DNA from: Sheuella sp. | GTDB lineage: Bacteria; Pseudomonadota; Gammaproteobacteria; Burkholderiales; Burkholderiaceae_B | DNA: 58,151 bases | Assembly: GCA_030650995.1 (NCBI GenBank) | Contig: JAUSCY010000065.1 | Coordinates: forward strand, 1-58,151 | Direction of reading: 5' to 3' | In this document: positions 28,001-36,428 of the stretch, one piece after another | Numbering within the stretch: position 1 is the first letter of the stretch | How the letters are laid out: each line of letters begins with the position of its first letter | Program-made: the position numbers and the translations under genes | The notes under the pieces: generated by a model | Seen by the model: only the letters and a program-made list of their open reading frames with translations | What the model was told of the DNA's origin: nothing | Database searches by the model: none

Positions 28001-29818
28001 CACCTGTGCGATCCCGCGCAGACGCTCCATCTCATCCGAGTCGAGGATCGGTTGCGTGATTTCCAGGCGCAGCGGCGGATTGACGTTGTTGATATCGAGC
28101 AGGTTTGGCTTTGGACCAATGAAGGAAACAAGCGACATCACCATTTGTTCGCGGATCGGATCAATCGGAGGATTGGTGACCTGTGCGAATAATTGGCGGA
28201 AATAGTTGTAGAAAGGCTTGGAGCGGTCAGACAGAATCGCAAGTGGCGCATCGTTACCCATCGAGCCGATGGCCTCTTCGCCACTGTTGGCCATCACCTC
28301 CAGTACAAATTTGTAGTCTTCCTGTGTCCAGCCAAAAGCTTGCTGACGATCCAGCAGTGAAGCCGTGGGTCTTGGTGCCGCAACTTTAGGTACGGGCAGG
28401 GAATCGAGTTTGACACGCAGACGATCGATCCACTGGCGGTATGGTCGTGAGTTAGCGAGCTGAGATTTGATCTCTGCGTCGTCAATGATTCGACCTTGTT
28501 CCAGATCGATCAGGAACATTTTGCCAGGTTGCAGACGCCATTTTTTTACGATGCGATTTTCTGGGATAGGCAGTGTGCCTGCCTCTGAGGCCATGATGAC
28601 CATGTCATCATCTGTAATCAGGTAACGCGCTGGACGCAAGCCGTTGCGATCAAGCGTTGCACCAATCTGACGGCCATCGGTAAAGGCAACGGCTGCTGGG
28701 CCGTCCCAAGGTTCCATCATCGCTGCGTGGTATTCATAGAATGCACGGCGGCTGGCATCCATGTGTGTATGCTGCTCCCAGGCTTCCGGGATCATCATCA
28801 TCATGGCGTGCGAGAGCGAGTAGCCCGACATCACAAGGAGTTCGAGACAGTTGTCAAAAGTCGCCGTGTCTGACTGGCCTTCATAGACAATTGGATAAAG
28901 CTTTTGCAGGTCTTCACCAAGCACGGCTGATTGCATCATGCCTTCGCGCGCGCGTAACCAGTTAAAGTTGCCTTTGACGGTGTTGATTTCTCCGTTGTGC
29001 GCAATCATCCGGTAGGGATGCGCGAGCGGCCATGCTGGGAATGTGTTTGTTGAGAATCGCTGATGGACCAGCGCAACAGCTGAGACTGTGAGTGGGTCGG
29101 CGAGGTCTTTGTAGTAGCGACCAACCTGATCGGCTAACAACAGGCCTTTGTAGACCACGGTCCGTACGGAGGCCGAGGGCACGAAATATTCTTTGCCATG
29201 CGCCAGGCCCATGGCTTGAATAGCGTGACTGGCTGTTTTACGGATGACATAGAGTTTGCGCTCGAGTGCGTCGGGCACCATTACATCCGCACCGCGACCA
29301 ATAAACAACTGGCGAATCACTGGCTCACAGGCGCGCACGGCTGGCGACATTGGCATTTCAGTGTCGACTGGCACATCACGCCAGCCGAGAACGACCTGAC
29401 CCTCGGCGCGCACGGCGCGCTCAAGTTCTTGTTCACAGGCCAGGCGCGAGGCGATTTCCTTTGGCAGAAATACCATCGCAACACCGTATTCGCCGGGTTC
29501 GGGTAACGTAATATTTTGTTTTGCCAGATCCTCACGATAAAAAGCATCAGGAATCTGAATCAGAATACCTGCGCCATCGCCCATGAGTTTGTCGGCACCG
29601 ACTGCGCCACGGTGGTCGAGATTTTCAAGGATTTTCAGACCCTGTTCGACGATCGAGTGGCTTTTATGGCCTTTGATGTGGGCGACAAAACCTACGCCAC
29701 AAGCATCATGCTCATTGGCTGGCGAGTACAGGCCCTGAGCGGGTGGCAACCCGACAGAAGGCGCCAGAACAGGAGCCTTGGTTTTGGCGGGGAAAAAATT
29801 CAATGGGTGTGTTGACAT
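25085..29818 (-). CDS. gltB: Glutamate synthase (NADPH), large subunit
   Basis: GltB makes two glutamates from glutamine and 2-oxoglutarate, the GOGAT reaction of ammonia assimilation. From ATG 29818 (1577 residues, GGAG upstream) a propeptide of about 39 residues precedes the N-terminal nucleophile Cys40 in [11 protein letters not shown]. The class II amidotransferase domain follows, then the central domain, the FMN barrel ([35 protein letters not shown]), the 3Fe-4S cysteines in [19 protein letters not shown] and the C-terminal beta-helix. It forms an operon with gltD. Confidence 0.98.
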   Translation of the reverse strand: MSTHPLNFFPAKTKAPVLAPSVGLPPAQGLYSPANEHDACGVGFVAHIKGHKSHSIVEQGLKILENLDHRGAVGADKLMGDGAGILIQIPDAFYREDLAKQNITLPEPGEYGVAMVFLPKEIASRLACEQELERAVRAEGQVVLGWRDVPVDTEMPMSPAVRACEPVIRQLFIGRGADVMVPDALERKLYVIRKTASHAIQAMGLAHGKEYFVPSASVRTVVYKGLLLADQVGRYYKDLADPLTVSAVALVHQRFSTNTFPAWPLAHPYRMIAHNGEINTVKGNFNWLRAREGMMQSAVLGEDLQKLYPIVYEGQSDTATFDNCLELLVMSGYSLSHAMMMMIPEAWEQHTHMDASRRAFYEYHAAMMEPWDGPAAVAFTDGRQIGATLDRNGLRPARYLITDDDMVIMASEAGTLPIPENRIVKKWRLQPGKMFLIDLEQGRIIDDAEIKSQLANSRPYRQWIDRLRVKLDSLPVPKVAAPRPTASLLDRQQAFGWTQEDYKFVLEVMANSGEEAIGSMGNDAPLAILSDRSKPFYNYFRQLFAQVTNPPIDPIREQMVMSLVSFIGPKPNLLDINNVNPPLRLEITQPILDSDEMERLRGIAQVTGDKFRSFELDITYPAAWGPDGIEARLAALCANAVDAVNSGFNVLILSDRHVDGSQVAIPALLATSAVHQHLIREGLRTNTGLVVETGSAREVHHFALLGGYGAEAIHPFLAIESLAAMSEHSEKAVKNYIKAIGKGLNKVMSKMGISTYMSYCGAQIFEAVGLRAVLVNKYFSGTSSTIEGIGIFEVAEEALRTHRAAFSTDPVLANALETGGEYAYRVRGEEHMWTPDSIAKLQHATRANNYRTYKEYAQLINDQSKRHLTLRGLFEFKLDPARAIALDEVESAKEIVKRFATGAMSLGSISTEAHSVLAVAMNRIGGKSNTGEGGEDELRYRNELRTGKSGIKAGATLASELGADRIAADVPLQAGDSMRSKIKQVASGRFGVSAEYLSSADQIQIKMAQGAKPGEGGQLPGHKVSDYIAKLRCSVPGVGLISPPPHHDIYSIEDLAQLIHDLKNVNDRASISVKLVSELGVGTVAAGVAKAKADHVTISGHDGGTGASPISSIKHAGTPWELGLAETQQTLVLNQLRSRIRVQADGQMKTGRDVVIGALLGADEFGFATAPLVVEGCIMMRKCHLNTCPVGVATQDPVLRQKFQGKPEYVVNYFFFVAEEVREIMAQLGIRTFDELVGRVDLVDTRAGIEHWKAEGLDFSRVFYQPLIEGSRRQIETQDHGLEAALDHKLIERSLPAIERGEKVSFITPVRNRNRTIGAMLSGRVASKYGDEGLPDDTIHIQCNGTAGQSFGAFLVHGITLDLVGEGNDYVGKGLSGGRIIVRSPNDFRGFGPDHIIVGNTVLYGATAGEAYFNGVAGERFAVRNSGAATVVEGTGDHGCEYMTGGTVVVLGQTGRNFAAGMSGGVSYVWDPEGKFRELCNMTMVEIEPVLSSAEQTKEQGIDVWHSMIRGAERETDEAILRRLVENHFRYTGSFCARDMVSDWDRARSKFVKVMPVDYKRALGEMWRAANPQPKAA

Positions 29819-29864
29819 GTCGTGCTCCGGAGACACCGCTGCTATGTTGCAGTGCGAGGCGGAA

Positions 29865-29893
29865 ACAATACTCGGGAAAGTACGGATATGCAA
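29865..29893 (-). promoter_or_regulatory. Possible sigma-70 promoter of gltBD
   Basis: On the minus strand TTGCAT (29893-29888) and TATTGT (29870-29865) are 17 bases apart, giving a leader of about 40 bases before the gltB ATG. The palindromic REP-like repeat sits directly upstream. Confidence 0.4.
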
Positions 29894-29895
29894 GT

Positions 29896-29926
29896 AAATA
29901 AAATAGGGTGCGTCCCTATTTTATTT
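29896..29926. repeat. REP-like palindrome beside the RAYT-like gene
   Basis: A perfect 13-bp inverted repeat: AAATAAAATAGGG at 29896-29908 and its complement at 29914-29926, with the loop TGCGT. It may also act as a terminator between the RAYT-like gene and gltB, since both strands have A/T-rich flanks. It resembles the GGGACGCACC-type repeats I associate with betaproteobacterial REP transposases. Confidence 0.7.
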
Positions 29927-29945
29927 TGGCATCATCGTGGTGCTG

Positions 29946-29962
29946 AATAAAATGGGGACGCA
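29946..29962 (+). repeat. Second, single-arm copy of the REP-like repeat
   Basis: AATAAAATGGGGACGCA at 29946-29962 repeats, with one mismatch, the minus-strand sequence 29925-29909. The two copies face each other 20 bases apart, and the second directly abuts the stop codon of the RAYT-like gene. Confidence 0.65.
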
Positions 29963-30667
29963 TCATCCGTCCGGCAGAGTGGTGCTTGTTTTAGGTCGGC
30001 CACGCTTAGCGGGCCTGACTCTGCGGCTTGAAACAGGTGAAATCTCATTTAAAAACTGTTCACCACCCAGAGGCCACTGACCCCGCAGGGCTTTTTCAAT
30101 GATTGCATCTGCAGCAGGAGCATTGCCCTCTTGCAGAAGCTTGCGATAAATCGCTTGTCTGTCAAATGGTGTATTGCCGCATGCCCAGTAATCCAGGTGT
30201 TGCATCAGCCAGGCTGGCGTCAGACCTGCAGCCCCTGTATGGGCTGGAACAGAGCTCCAGGGCCAGAGTTCAGGGTCCGAGCAGACGCCTTCTCTGAATG
30301 ATTGCCTCTCGAGCCAGAGTAAGGCTGGCAATACCCAGACCCCAGGCTCGAGCAATGTTGAACGATAGCGGCCAGAAAAAACAGGGCCGGCTTTAAGTGT
30401 TGCCGCTAAATGACGTCCGAGTGCCTGAATAAGTTTAGAGACTCCCTGGTCGTCACCTGGCGTCAACAACAGAAGGAGTGCTTTAGGTGTGAATGACCAA
30501 CCGTGAACGGCAACCTGATAGCGGCTAGCTGCATCGCCAAGCCAGTTAACCAGAAAAGGCAAGGTTGGATTGGTCAGGTCAAACGGAGTAATTGTGGAGT
30601 TGCCAGCAAACTCCGCCATCGCGAGCTGTGTTGCACCAGGAGCATAAAGTCGGGGCAAGCGCGCCAT
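29963..30667 (-). CDS. RAYT-like (Y1 transposase-related) protein lacking the HUH motif
   Basis: The 234-residue protein looks like a REP-associated tyrosine transposase: the start MARLPRLYAPG, the middle GRYRSTLLEPGVWVLPALLWLE with DPELWPWSSVPAHTG, and the tail GRPK. The segment that should read like MPNHVHLL is TPKALLLLL at residues 60-68, so both metal-binding histidines are gone. It is therefore probably not an active transposase and may be a domesticated DNA-binding protein. REP-like repeats abut its 3' end. The alternative, that it is simply a decaying transposase, is less likely given an open frame of full length. Confidence 0.75.
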   Translation of the reverse strand: MARLPRLYAPGATQLAMAEFAGNSTITPFDLTNPTLPFLVNWLGDAASRYQVAVHGWSFTPKALLLLLTPGDDQGVSKLIQALGRHLAATLKAGPVFSGRYRSTLLEPGVWVLPALLWLERQSFREGVCSDPELWPWSSVPAHTGAAGLTPAWLMQHLDYWACGNTPFDRQAIYRKLLQEGNAPAADAIIEKALRGQWPLGGEQFLNEISPVSSRRVRPAKRGRPKTSTTLPDG

Positions 30668-30689
30668 TTTCTCGGCCTAGACTCGCAGA

Positions 30690-31634
30690 TCAGGGCTTGC
30701 GCAAGCGATAAAAAAGGTTGGGCTCACTGACGATGTAAATATTGCCACTGTCATCATTGGCAACACCCTCTGGCCTGGGCATTGGTTTGCCGCCTTTGGG
30801 TGAAAGAGAAAGCATGCCCCGGCCTTCGCCCGTGTCACCATCGAGCTGGATGATCAACTGAGATTCTTCGCTCAGTATAAAAATACGTCCGGTTGTCGGA
30901 TCAACCTCAACCGAGGAAAGGTCTGTAGCAAACGGTATGTCGTCGAGCCAGTAACTGAAGTTCTCGATTCGCAGCCCACGTGATTCGGGTGATTGCAGGT
31001 AATTCAGACCGCTAATGCGATACAACGCGCGGGGGCTGTGCTCTTTAGCGATATAGAGGCGATCCCGTTTAAGGTCATATCCCAAACCATCAAAACCGAA
31101 GTTACTGTCATCACTCTCGCCAAAACGCAGCACTAAAGAAAAGGCACGCGTAACGTCCATTGGCTGTGGAGTAGGGGGGACTTCGGTAATAACCACACGA
31201 CTGCGACGGCCATTGACCATCGCGATCCGGTTGCCGCCGACCCAGGCGATGCCATTGACATCTGAAATGCCCTTTAAGGGATAAACGCCCAGTATCTGGC
31301 CTTCTACCGACATCGCAACCAGGCTAGCCGGTTTATTGGTGACTGCCCAGAGTCTTTTTTGCAACGGATCGTAGGTCAGACCGGCAAAATTACCCTCCAG
31401 CGCGGTGACAGGGATGGGTTTATCTGGTGCAGCGTAGCCAGTGAGGGTATTGCCGCCGGAGGCAGCAATTTTCTTTTCCCACTGCTGCTGTTTGGCAGCA
31501 AGGCCTGAAAGCCAGCGATAAGCTACTTGCTCAGCATGGTAATAGCGCACACCAATGTAGGTTGCCCATCCGACGAGGATGACAAGCACACAGGACAACA
31601 GAATTTTTGAGAGAAACTTAACTAAATCGGACAT
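30690..31634 (-). CDS. SdiA-regulated/YjiK-like beta-propeller membrane protein
   Basis: From ATG 31634 (314 residues) the protein has an N-terminal membrane helix (ILLSCVLVILVGWATYIGVRYY) and a periplasmic part with repeated beta-propeller-like blades: LEGNFAGLTYDPLQKRLWAVTNKPASLVAMS, IAWVGGNRIAMVNG, FDGLGYDLKRDRLYIAKEHSPRALYRIS and LSSVEVDPTTGRIFILSEESQ. This matches the SdiA-regulated (YjiK) family, whose function is unknown. It is divergent from rpoH and 22 bases upstream of the RAYT-like gene. Confidence 0.8.
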   Translation of the reverse strand: MSDLVKFLSKILLSCVLVILVGWATYIGVRYYHAEQVAYRWLSGLAAKQQQWEKKIAASGGNTLTGYAAPDKPIPVTALEGNFAGLTYDPLQKRLWAVTNKPASLVAMSVEGQILGVYPLKGISDVNGIAWVGGNRIAMVNGRRSRVVITEVPPTPQPMDVTRAFSLVLRFGESDDSNFGFDGLGYDLKRDRLYIAKEHSPRALYRISGLNYLQSPESRGLRIENFSYWLDDIPFATDLSSVEVDPTTGRIFILSEESQLIIQLDGDTGEGRGMLSLSPKGGKPMPRPEGVANDDSGNIYIVSEPNLFYRLRKP

Positions 31635-31742
31635 ACCCGGATCCAGGGGGGCGCGTTTCGACAAATTTGCCTCTGCGCCGAGCCCCTTGAGATTAACACT
31701 CCAGAGGGAATTACGGAACTTATATAGAAATTAATAGTCAGA

Positions 31743-31769
31743 TTAGCACTCGAGTCGCAAGAGTGCTAA
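31743..31769 (+). promoter_or_regulatory. Perfect CIRCE element (HrcA operator) upstream of rpoH
   Basis: TTAGCACTC at 31743-31751, nine bases, then GAGTGCTAA at 31761-31769 match the CIRCE consensus exactly. It ends 43 bases before the rpoH ATG. CIRCE is the known binding site of the repressor HrcA, so rpoH is probably under HrcA control. No hrcA gene is in the window. Confidence 0.95.
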
Positions 31770-31812
31770 GATTAAATCGCAGCTTGCACCTCAGTCTAGG
31801 AGCAACAATATC

Positions 31813-32694
31813 ATGACTAGTTCAAACGCTTTGACATTAAAACCCAATCAACTCGCAATGGCGATCTCGAATCCTGGCGCTTTAGGGACCATCGAGGCCT
31901 ACATCGGTACTGTTAACCGCCTGCCTGTGCTTTCGCCCGAGCAGGAGCAGACGCTTGCCCGTCGTCTGCGCGATCAGGAAGACCTTGATGCAGCGCGCGA
32001 GCTCGTTCTGTCGCATTTAAGACTCGTTGTGTCCGTCGCGCGACAATACTTGGGCTACGGATTGCCCCATGCCGATCTGATTCAGGAAGGTAACGTTGGC
32101 CTGATGAAAGCCGTCAAGCGATTCGATCCTGAGCGTGGTGTACGTCTGGTTTCTTTTGCTGTGCACTGGATCAAGGCCGAAATTCACGAGTACATCGTGC
32201 GTAACTGGCGGATGGTAAAAGTCGCGACCACAAAGGCTCAGCGCAAGCTGTTTTTCAACTTGCGCAGCATGCGTCCAGATGGTTTGACGCTTGATCCGGC
32301 TCAAGTCGAGGAAATCGCCAAAACGCTGAATGTAAAGAAAGAAGACGTACGCGAAATGGAAGTGCGTATGTCGGGTCGCGAAATGTCCCTGGAAAATCAG
32401 GATGACGACGATGACTCATATGCCCCAATTGCCTACTTGTCTGATGATGGGCGTTCTGACCCGACACAGGTTCTTGAGCGTCGGGCGACTGACACCATGC
32501 AAGGCGATGGATTGACGCAGGCGCTTGAAACGCTTGATTCACGATCGCGCCGCATTGTGCAGGCCCGTTGGTTGCAGGATGACGGTGGTGCAACGTTGCA
32601 CGATCTGGCCGCAGAGTTTGGTGTGTCGGCCGAACGTATTCGTCAGATCGAGGTGGCAGCTATGAAAAAGATGCGCGTTGCCCTCGCTGGCTGA
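31813..32694 (+). CDS. rpoH: Heat-shock sigma factor RpoH (sigma-32)
   Basis: RpoH directs RNA polymerase to heat-shock promoters. The 293-residue protein has region 2 (LRLVVSVARQYLGYGLPHADLIQEGNVGLMKAVKRFDPERGVRLVSFAVHWIKAEIHEYI), the diagnostic RpoH box QRKLFFNLRS and region 4 (LHDLAAEFGVSAERIRQIEVAAMKKMR). AGGAG precedes the ATG by 11 bases. Expression is likely repressed by HrcA through the CIRCE site and ends at a terminator about 60 bases downstream. Confidence 0.97.
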   Translation: MTSSNALTLKPNQLAMAISNPGALGTIEAYIGTVNRLPVLSPEQEQTLARRLRDQEDLDAARELVLSHLRLVVSVARQYLGYGLPHADLIQEGNVGLMKAVKRFDPERGVRLVSFAVHWIKAEIHEYIVRNWRMVKVATTKAQRKLFFNLRSMRPDGLTLDPAQVEEIAKTLNVKKEDVREMEVRMSGREMSLENQDDDDDSYAPIAYLSDDGRSDPTQVLERRATDTMQGDGLTQALETLDSRSRRIVQARWLQDDGGATLHDLAAEFGVSAERIRQIEVAAMKKMRVALAG

Positions 32695-32750
32695 GCACCG
32701 CCGACCCGGATTTCCGGGTCTTGGGGCTGTAACCAAATAGCATTACCATT

Positions 32751-32775
32751 AAGCATCCTCAGGGATGCTTTTTTT
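32751..32775 (+). terminator. Rho-independent terminator after rpoH
   Basis: AAGCATCC at 32751-32758 pairs with GGATGCTT at 32763-32770 (TCAG loop), followed by a run of T to 32775. A second, T-less inverted repeat (GACCCGG/CCGGGTC, 32703-32720) lies just after the rpoH stop. Confidence 0.85.
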
Positions 32776-32816
32776 ATGATGCTAAAAGTTGGTGCAAAGA
32801 ACTTGGATAAAACAAA

Positions 32817-35369
32817 ATGAATATAGGTTCTTTCGTATTCGGGCTAGCGGGGTTGCTCGCGCTGATCTGCTTCATGCCACCGCTAGCTGGCCGCATTAAG
32901 TTGCCATACTCCGTATTTCTGGCAATTTGCGGCTGTTTATTGGCCTACGCTTCGCACGTATTAAGGTGGGCACCACCTGTTATTGGTGATTTCCTGGGGA
33001 TTATCAACACTTTTGAAATTTCCTCTGAAACATTTCTGATCGTATTCCTGCCAATCCTTCTTTTTGAAACAGCGCTGTCCATGAATGTCCGGCGACTCAT
33101 GGATGATATCGGGCCAATTTTGATGATGGCCATTGTTGCCGTGGTCGTGAGTACGCTATTGGTCGGCCTAGTATTGACGGAATTCAGCGGAATGAGCCTG
33201 GCCGTCTGTCTGCTATTGGGCGCGATCGTGTCAACAACCGATCCGGCGGCCGTGATCGGTATTTTCAGAGAAGTTGGCGCGCCTAAGCGTCTGACTACGC
33301 TTGTTGAAGGTGAGAGTCTGCTCAATGACGCAGCGGCGATCGCGCTGTATTCAGTTCTTCTGGGCGTGCTGTCTAAAGACACAAACTGGGTGATCGGGTT
33401 AGTGGTCAAAGAATTTCTGCTGCTTTTCCTGGGCGGAGGGTTGGCCGGATTTGTAATTGGTCGACTGGCTTGTGCTTCTTTTGCATGGTTGCGTGGATGG
33501 CCTGCTGCAGAGATTTCCCTGACAGTTGCTGTCGCGTACCTGTCGTTTTTTATATCTGAGCACTACTTGCATGTTTCCGGTGTTGTAGCGACTGTAGTGG
33601 CTGGTCTGGTGGTGGGTTCGACGGGTCGTACACGCATGTCAACAACGACATTCGAGACCTTATCGCATTCCTGGCATCAATTCGGTTTCTGGGCAAATTC
33701 GCTGATTTTTTTATTTGCAGCGATGCTGATTCCAAAAATGATCCAGAATATTTCCTGGGTGCATGCAGTACAGATATTGCTGGTGTTTATCAGTACCTTG
33801 ACTGCTCGAGCCGTGGTGGTGTTTGGGTTGATTCCACTTCTTTCCTCGGTAGGTTTTGGCGCGCGTGTCGGGTCAAGATTTAAAACGGTTATCTGGTGGG
33901 GGGGATTGAGAGGCGCAGTATCCCTTGCTCTTGCACTGGCGGTGACGGAGCGCGCAAGTTTGCCAGCCGACGAGCGTGAATTTATTGCTATTTCCGTGAC
34001 CGGTTTTGTGCTGGCAACATTGTTTATCAATGGCCTGACACTTCAGCCCTTGATCCGTATGCTCGGGCTGACCCAGCTGACAAAAAAAGAGCGTGCGTTA
34101 CGCAACCAAGCTGTGGTCGTTGCAGCAACACTTACGCAGCACGAAACAGACGAGATCGCACGTGAAGAACATGTGCCCGACGAAGTTCGCCAGCGTATTC
34201 GTCATGTCTTCGATGAGAGCATGACAACTGCAGCACATACGCATATCGATCATTTTTCCGAGCAAGACCGGATTGATCTGGGTTTATCGATTTTGGCCCG
34301 CAGAGAGTTTGAAATTTATTTTGATATTCTCAAGCATCAGATCATTGATCGCAATATGGCGGAAATGCTGATTGGTAAGGCCGAGCGTCTTGAAGATGCT
34401 GTGCGTGTGCGCGGACTCAGAGGGTTTAATGTGGTCGCGGCTCGCGCGCTGCGTTACCCGCGACGCTTTCGTCAGGCGCTACGCGTTTCTGAAATATTCG
34501 GTATTCAGCGCTGGCTTGCGCACGAGCTGAGTCAGCGGTTTGTTGCACTGATGTGTATGCGATCCGTCTCGAGACAGTTGCTTGTTTTCGCCGATCAGAA
34601 ATTGCGCGACATTCTCGGCAATGAAGCCACAGAGCATGTCAGACAAGCTCATCAGCGCCGGCTGGATCTTATTGCTGAAGGTCTGCAGGCGCTGGAACTG
34701 CAGTACCCCACTTACTCGCTCTGGCTGCATGAGCGTTACCTTGGCCGCATTGCGAGACGCATTGAGCGCGAACGTTACGACGAGATGCTTGAGCAGTCAC
34801 TGATCAGCGGAGAGGTCTACGCAGACTTGACTGAGCAGGTCGGTGCGCGGTGGGGATTTATCGATCGTGATCCTCCGCTCGATATTCAGATGGGCGCTGC
34901 TGATTTGGTGGCGCGTGTGCCGATGCTTAACGGCTTGACACCTGAGGTGCAGCGACAGTTGGCCAAGCTTCTGACTCCGCGCCTGTTTTTGCCTGATCAG
35001 TTGATCTGGAGTCAAAAGCTTCCTCCGTTTGCTCTATATATCGTTGCGTCGGGGGCGGTAAAAGTCTTGTTGCCAGATCACACGCACATTGAATTGGGAT
35101 CCGGTGAATTTTTTGGCGAGCTCTACATGCTGGCTGGTGAAAAAATGGAGGAATTTGAAGTCAGGTCGCTTGGCTACAGTAAATTGTTGTGTCTGCCTGC
35201 ACGCGACTTTGAGGCTTTGCTTTCTCGCGATCCTGTATTGCGCGAGAGCATTGAGCTGGTTGCCAGGCAACGCATGAGAGCACTTGAGGTCTGGCGTAAT
35301 CAGCCAGTCACACAACCCACCGAGCAAACGGAACAAAAGGATCGTCCCGTTGCAGGCACGACAGCCTAG
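32817..35369 (+). CDS. CPA1-family Na+/H+ antiporter with C-terminal cyclic-nucleotide-binding-like domain
   Basis: The 850-residue protein has an N-terminal CPA1 transporter domain (residues about 1-410, some 12 membrane segments). The family motif LGAIVSTTDPAAVIGIFREVGAPKRLTTLVEGESLLNDAAAIALY carries the key acidic residues, and WWGGLRGAVSLALAL is also present. A long helical cytoplasmic region (about 420-720) precedes a cNMP-binding-like beta barrel (about 730-830; FALYIVASGAVKVLLPD, GSGEFFGELYML). Regulation of ion exchange by a bound ligand is inference. The ribosome binding site is weak, and the gene has its own space after the rpoH terminator. Confidence 0.92.
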   Translation: MNIGSFVFGLAGLLALICFMPPLAGRIKLPYSVFLAICGCLLAYASHVLRWAPPVIGDFLGIINTFEISSETFLIVFLPILLFETALSMNVRRLMDDIGPILMMAIVAVVVSTLLVGLVLTEFSGMSLAVCLLLGAIVSTTDPAAVIGIFREVGAPKRLTTLVEGESLLNDAAAIALYSVLLGVLSKDTNWVIGLVVKEFLLLFLGGGLAGFVIGRLACASFAWLRGWPAAEISLTVAVAYLSFFISEHYLHVSGVVATVVAGLVVGSTGRTRMSTTTFETLSHSWHQFGFWANSLIFLFAAMLIPKMIQNISWVHAVQILLVFISTLTARAVVVFGLIPLLSSVGFGARVGSRFKTVIWWGGLRGAVSLALALAVTERASLPADEREFIAISVTGFVLATLFINGLTLQPLIRMLGLTQLTKKERALRNQAVVVAATLTQHETDEIAREEHVPDEVRQRIRHVFDESMTTAAHTHIDHFSEQDRIDLGLSILARREFEIYFDILKHQIIDRNMAEMLIGKAERLEDAVRVRGLRGFNVVAARALRYPRRFRQALRVSEIFGIQRWLAHELSQRFVALMCMRSVSRQLLVFADQKLRDILGNEATEHVRQAHQRRLDLIAEGLQALELQYPTYSLWLHERYLGRIARRIERERYDEMLEQSLISGEVYADLTEQVGARWGFIDRDPPLDIQMGAADLVARVPMLNGLTPEVQRQLAKLLTPRLFLPDQLIWSQKLPPFALYIVASGAVKVLLPDHTHIELGSGEFFGELYMLAGEKMEEFEVRSLGYSKLLCLPARDFEALLSRDPVLRESIELVARQRMRALEVWRNQPVTQPTEQTEQKDRPVAGTTA

Positions 35370-36205
35370 TTGCTCTGTGCGCGCCTGTGCAGATCTTCAG
35401 CAATCACAATTGAAGCCTCGACTGTGAATTCCCCCTGCTGGAGCATTTGAAATACGCGCTCAGGAGCAAGGCACTGTATATCCATCACCTCACCATCACG
35501 ATTTTTGGGTGTGAGGTGGGTTGGTAATACACATTCACACGTTAAAACGTCTTCGACTTGCAGTCCTTCGGGAATTCGCCTGTTCATGCGCGTGATTACG
35601 CGCAGTGGCGAACGATGGGCGATATCTGCGGCATCCAGACCCGCTTCTTCGTCCGTTTCTCGAACGAGAGCTAATTCGATATCCTCCTCGCTGCCGATTA
35701 ATCCGCCAACTAGCGTATCCCACATGCCTGGATCGGTCGCCTTGGTCAGTGCCCGCCTTGCGACCCAGAGACCGCCGTTTGCAGACCAGGCATTCAGGTG
35801 CACTGCACGGGTAATCAGGCCGAGCGGGCGCATGACACCGCGCTCAATCGCCCCAATCCTGAATGACTCTGGGCCAGGCTCCGCCCAGACATCGAGCAAC
35901 TCATTGCGCCATCCTGGTGCACAGCCCGCGGCGCGCAGTGTATTGGCAACGTTTGCCAGCAGGTGGTCAAGTTCCTCCCCGCAAGCGAGATTGTTGCCAA
36001 TGTTCATCTCTGTTGTATTAAACGTAACTCCAGCCAGGTCTTTCAGTGCAATCGCGGCGGCAGGAAATACCCAGCCACACAAATGACCCCCAATTCGCAG
36101 GCGTGCAGAGCCAGGATGCGCGGATTGCTGTGCCTGGTGGATCAGCCCCTGTAGCAAAGACTGGAGCTCTTTGACGGGTAAAGATATGCTTAATTCCGAC
36201 ATCAT
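35366..36205 (-). CDS. NUDIX hydrolase with N-terminal DUF4743-like domain
   Basis: The 279-residue protein has an N-terminal domain resembling DUF4743 (residues about 1-120) and a NUDIX domain. The Nudix box spans GLIGSEEDIELALVRETDEEAGL and fits GX5EX7REUXEEXGU with Thr at the U position. This architecture is shared with proteins related to thiamine-diphosphate-linked NUDIX enzymes of eukaryotes (Tnr3-like), so a role in damaged thiamine derivatives is possible but unproven. It overlaps the antiporter gene's stop codon by 4 bases, convergently. Confidence 0.88.
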   Translation of the reverse strand: MMSELSISLPVKELQSLLQGLIHQAQQSAHPGSARLRIGGHLCGWVFPAAAIALKDLAGVTFNTTEMNIGNNLACGEELDHLLANVANTLRAAGCAPGWRNELLDVWAEPGPESFRIGAIERGVMRPLGLITRAVHLNAWSANGGLWVARRALTKATDPGMWDTLVGGLIGSEEDIELALVRETDEEAGLDAADIAHRSPLRVITRMNRRIPEGLQVEDVLTCECVLPTHLTPKNRDGEVMDIQCLAPERVFQMLQQGEFTVEASIVIAEDLHRRAQSN

Positions 36206-36263
36206 TGCAAGCCAGTTGAGAAAAGACTTTAATTGTAGTGCAGCGAATCCTACGCGCCTCCGC

Positions 36264-36269
36264 TATAAT
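36264..36269 (+). promoter_or_regulatory. Possible -10 element of the cox operon
   Basis: A perfect TATAAT lies at 36264-36269; no good -35 is visible. If used, the coxB mRNA would have a leader of about 150 bases, in which I see only a small GCGAA/TTCGC hairpin and no clear short gene. Confidence 0.4.
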
Positions 36270-36428
36270 CCTCCCGTTTCTTTATGATTCGCGCTGAAGT
36301 GGGTTCGAAGTATGCGAAAAATCCATTCGCAGCACTACGAGGTCATAATCAGCCATCCAATAATTTTTGCGTAAAGTACCTACTGCTATTTCGCACGGGT
36401 TACAGGCGCGACGTGTTTCGAGGTCAGC

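Noticed and set aside
29819-29893. A longer GltB N-terminus starting at 29893
   Set aside because: The ATG at 29818 has a GGAG site at the right distance, and the extra residues do not resemble the family.
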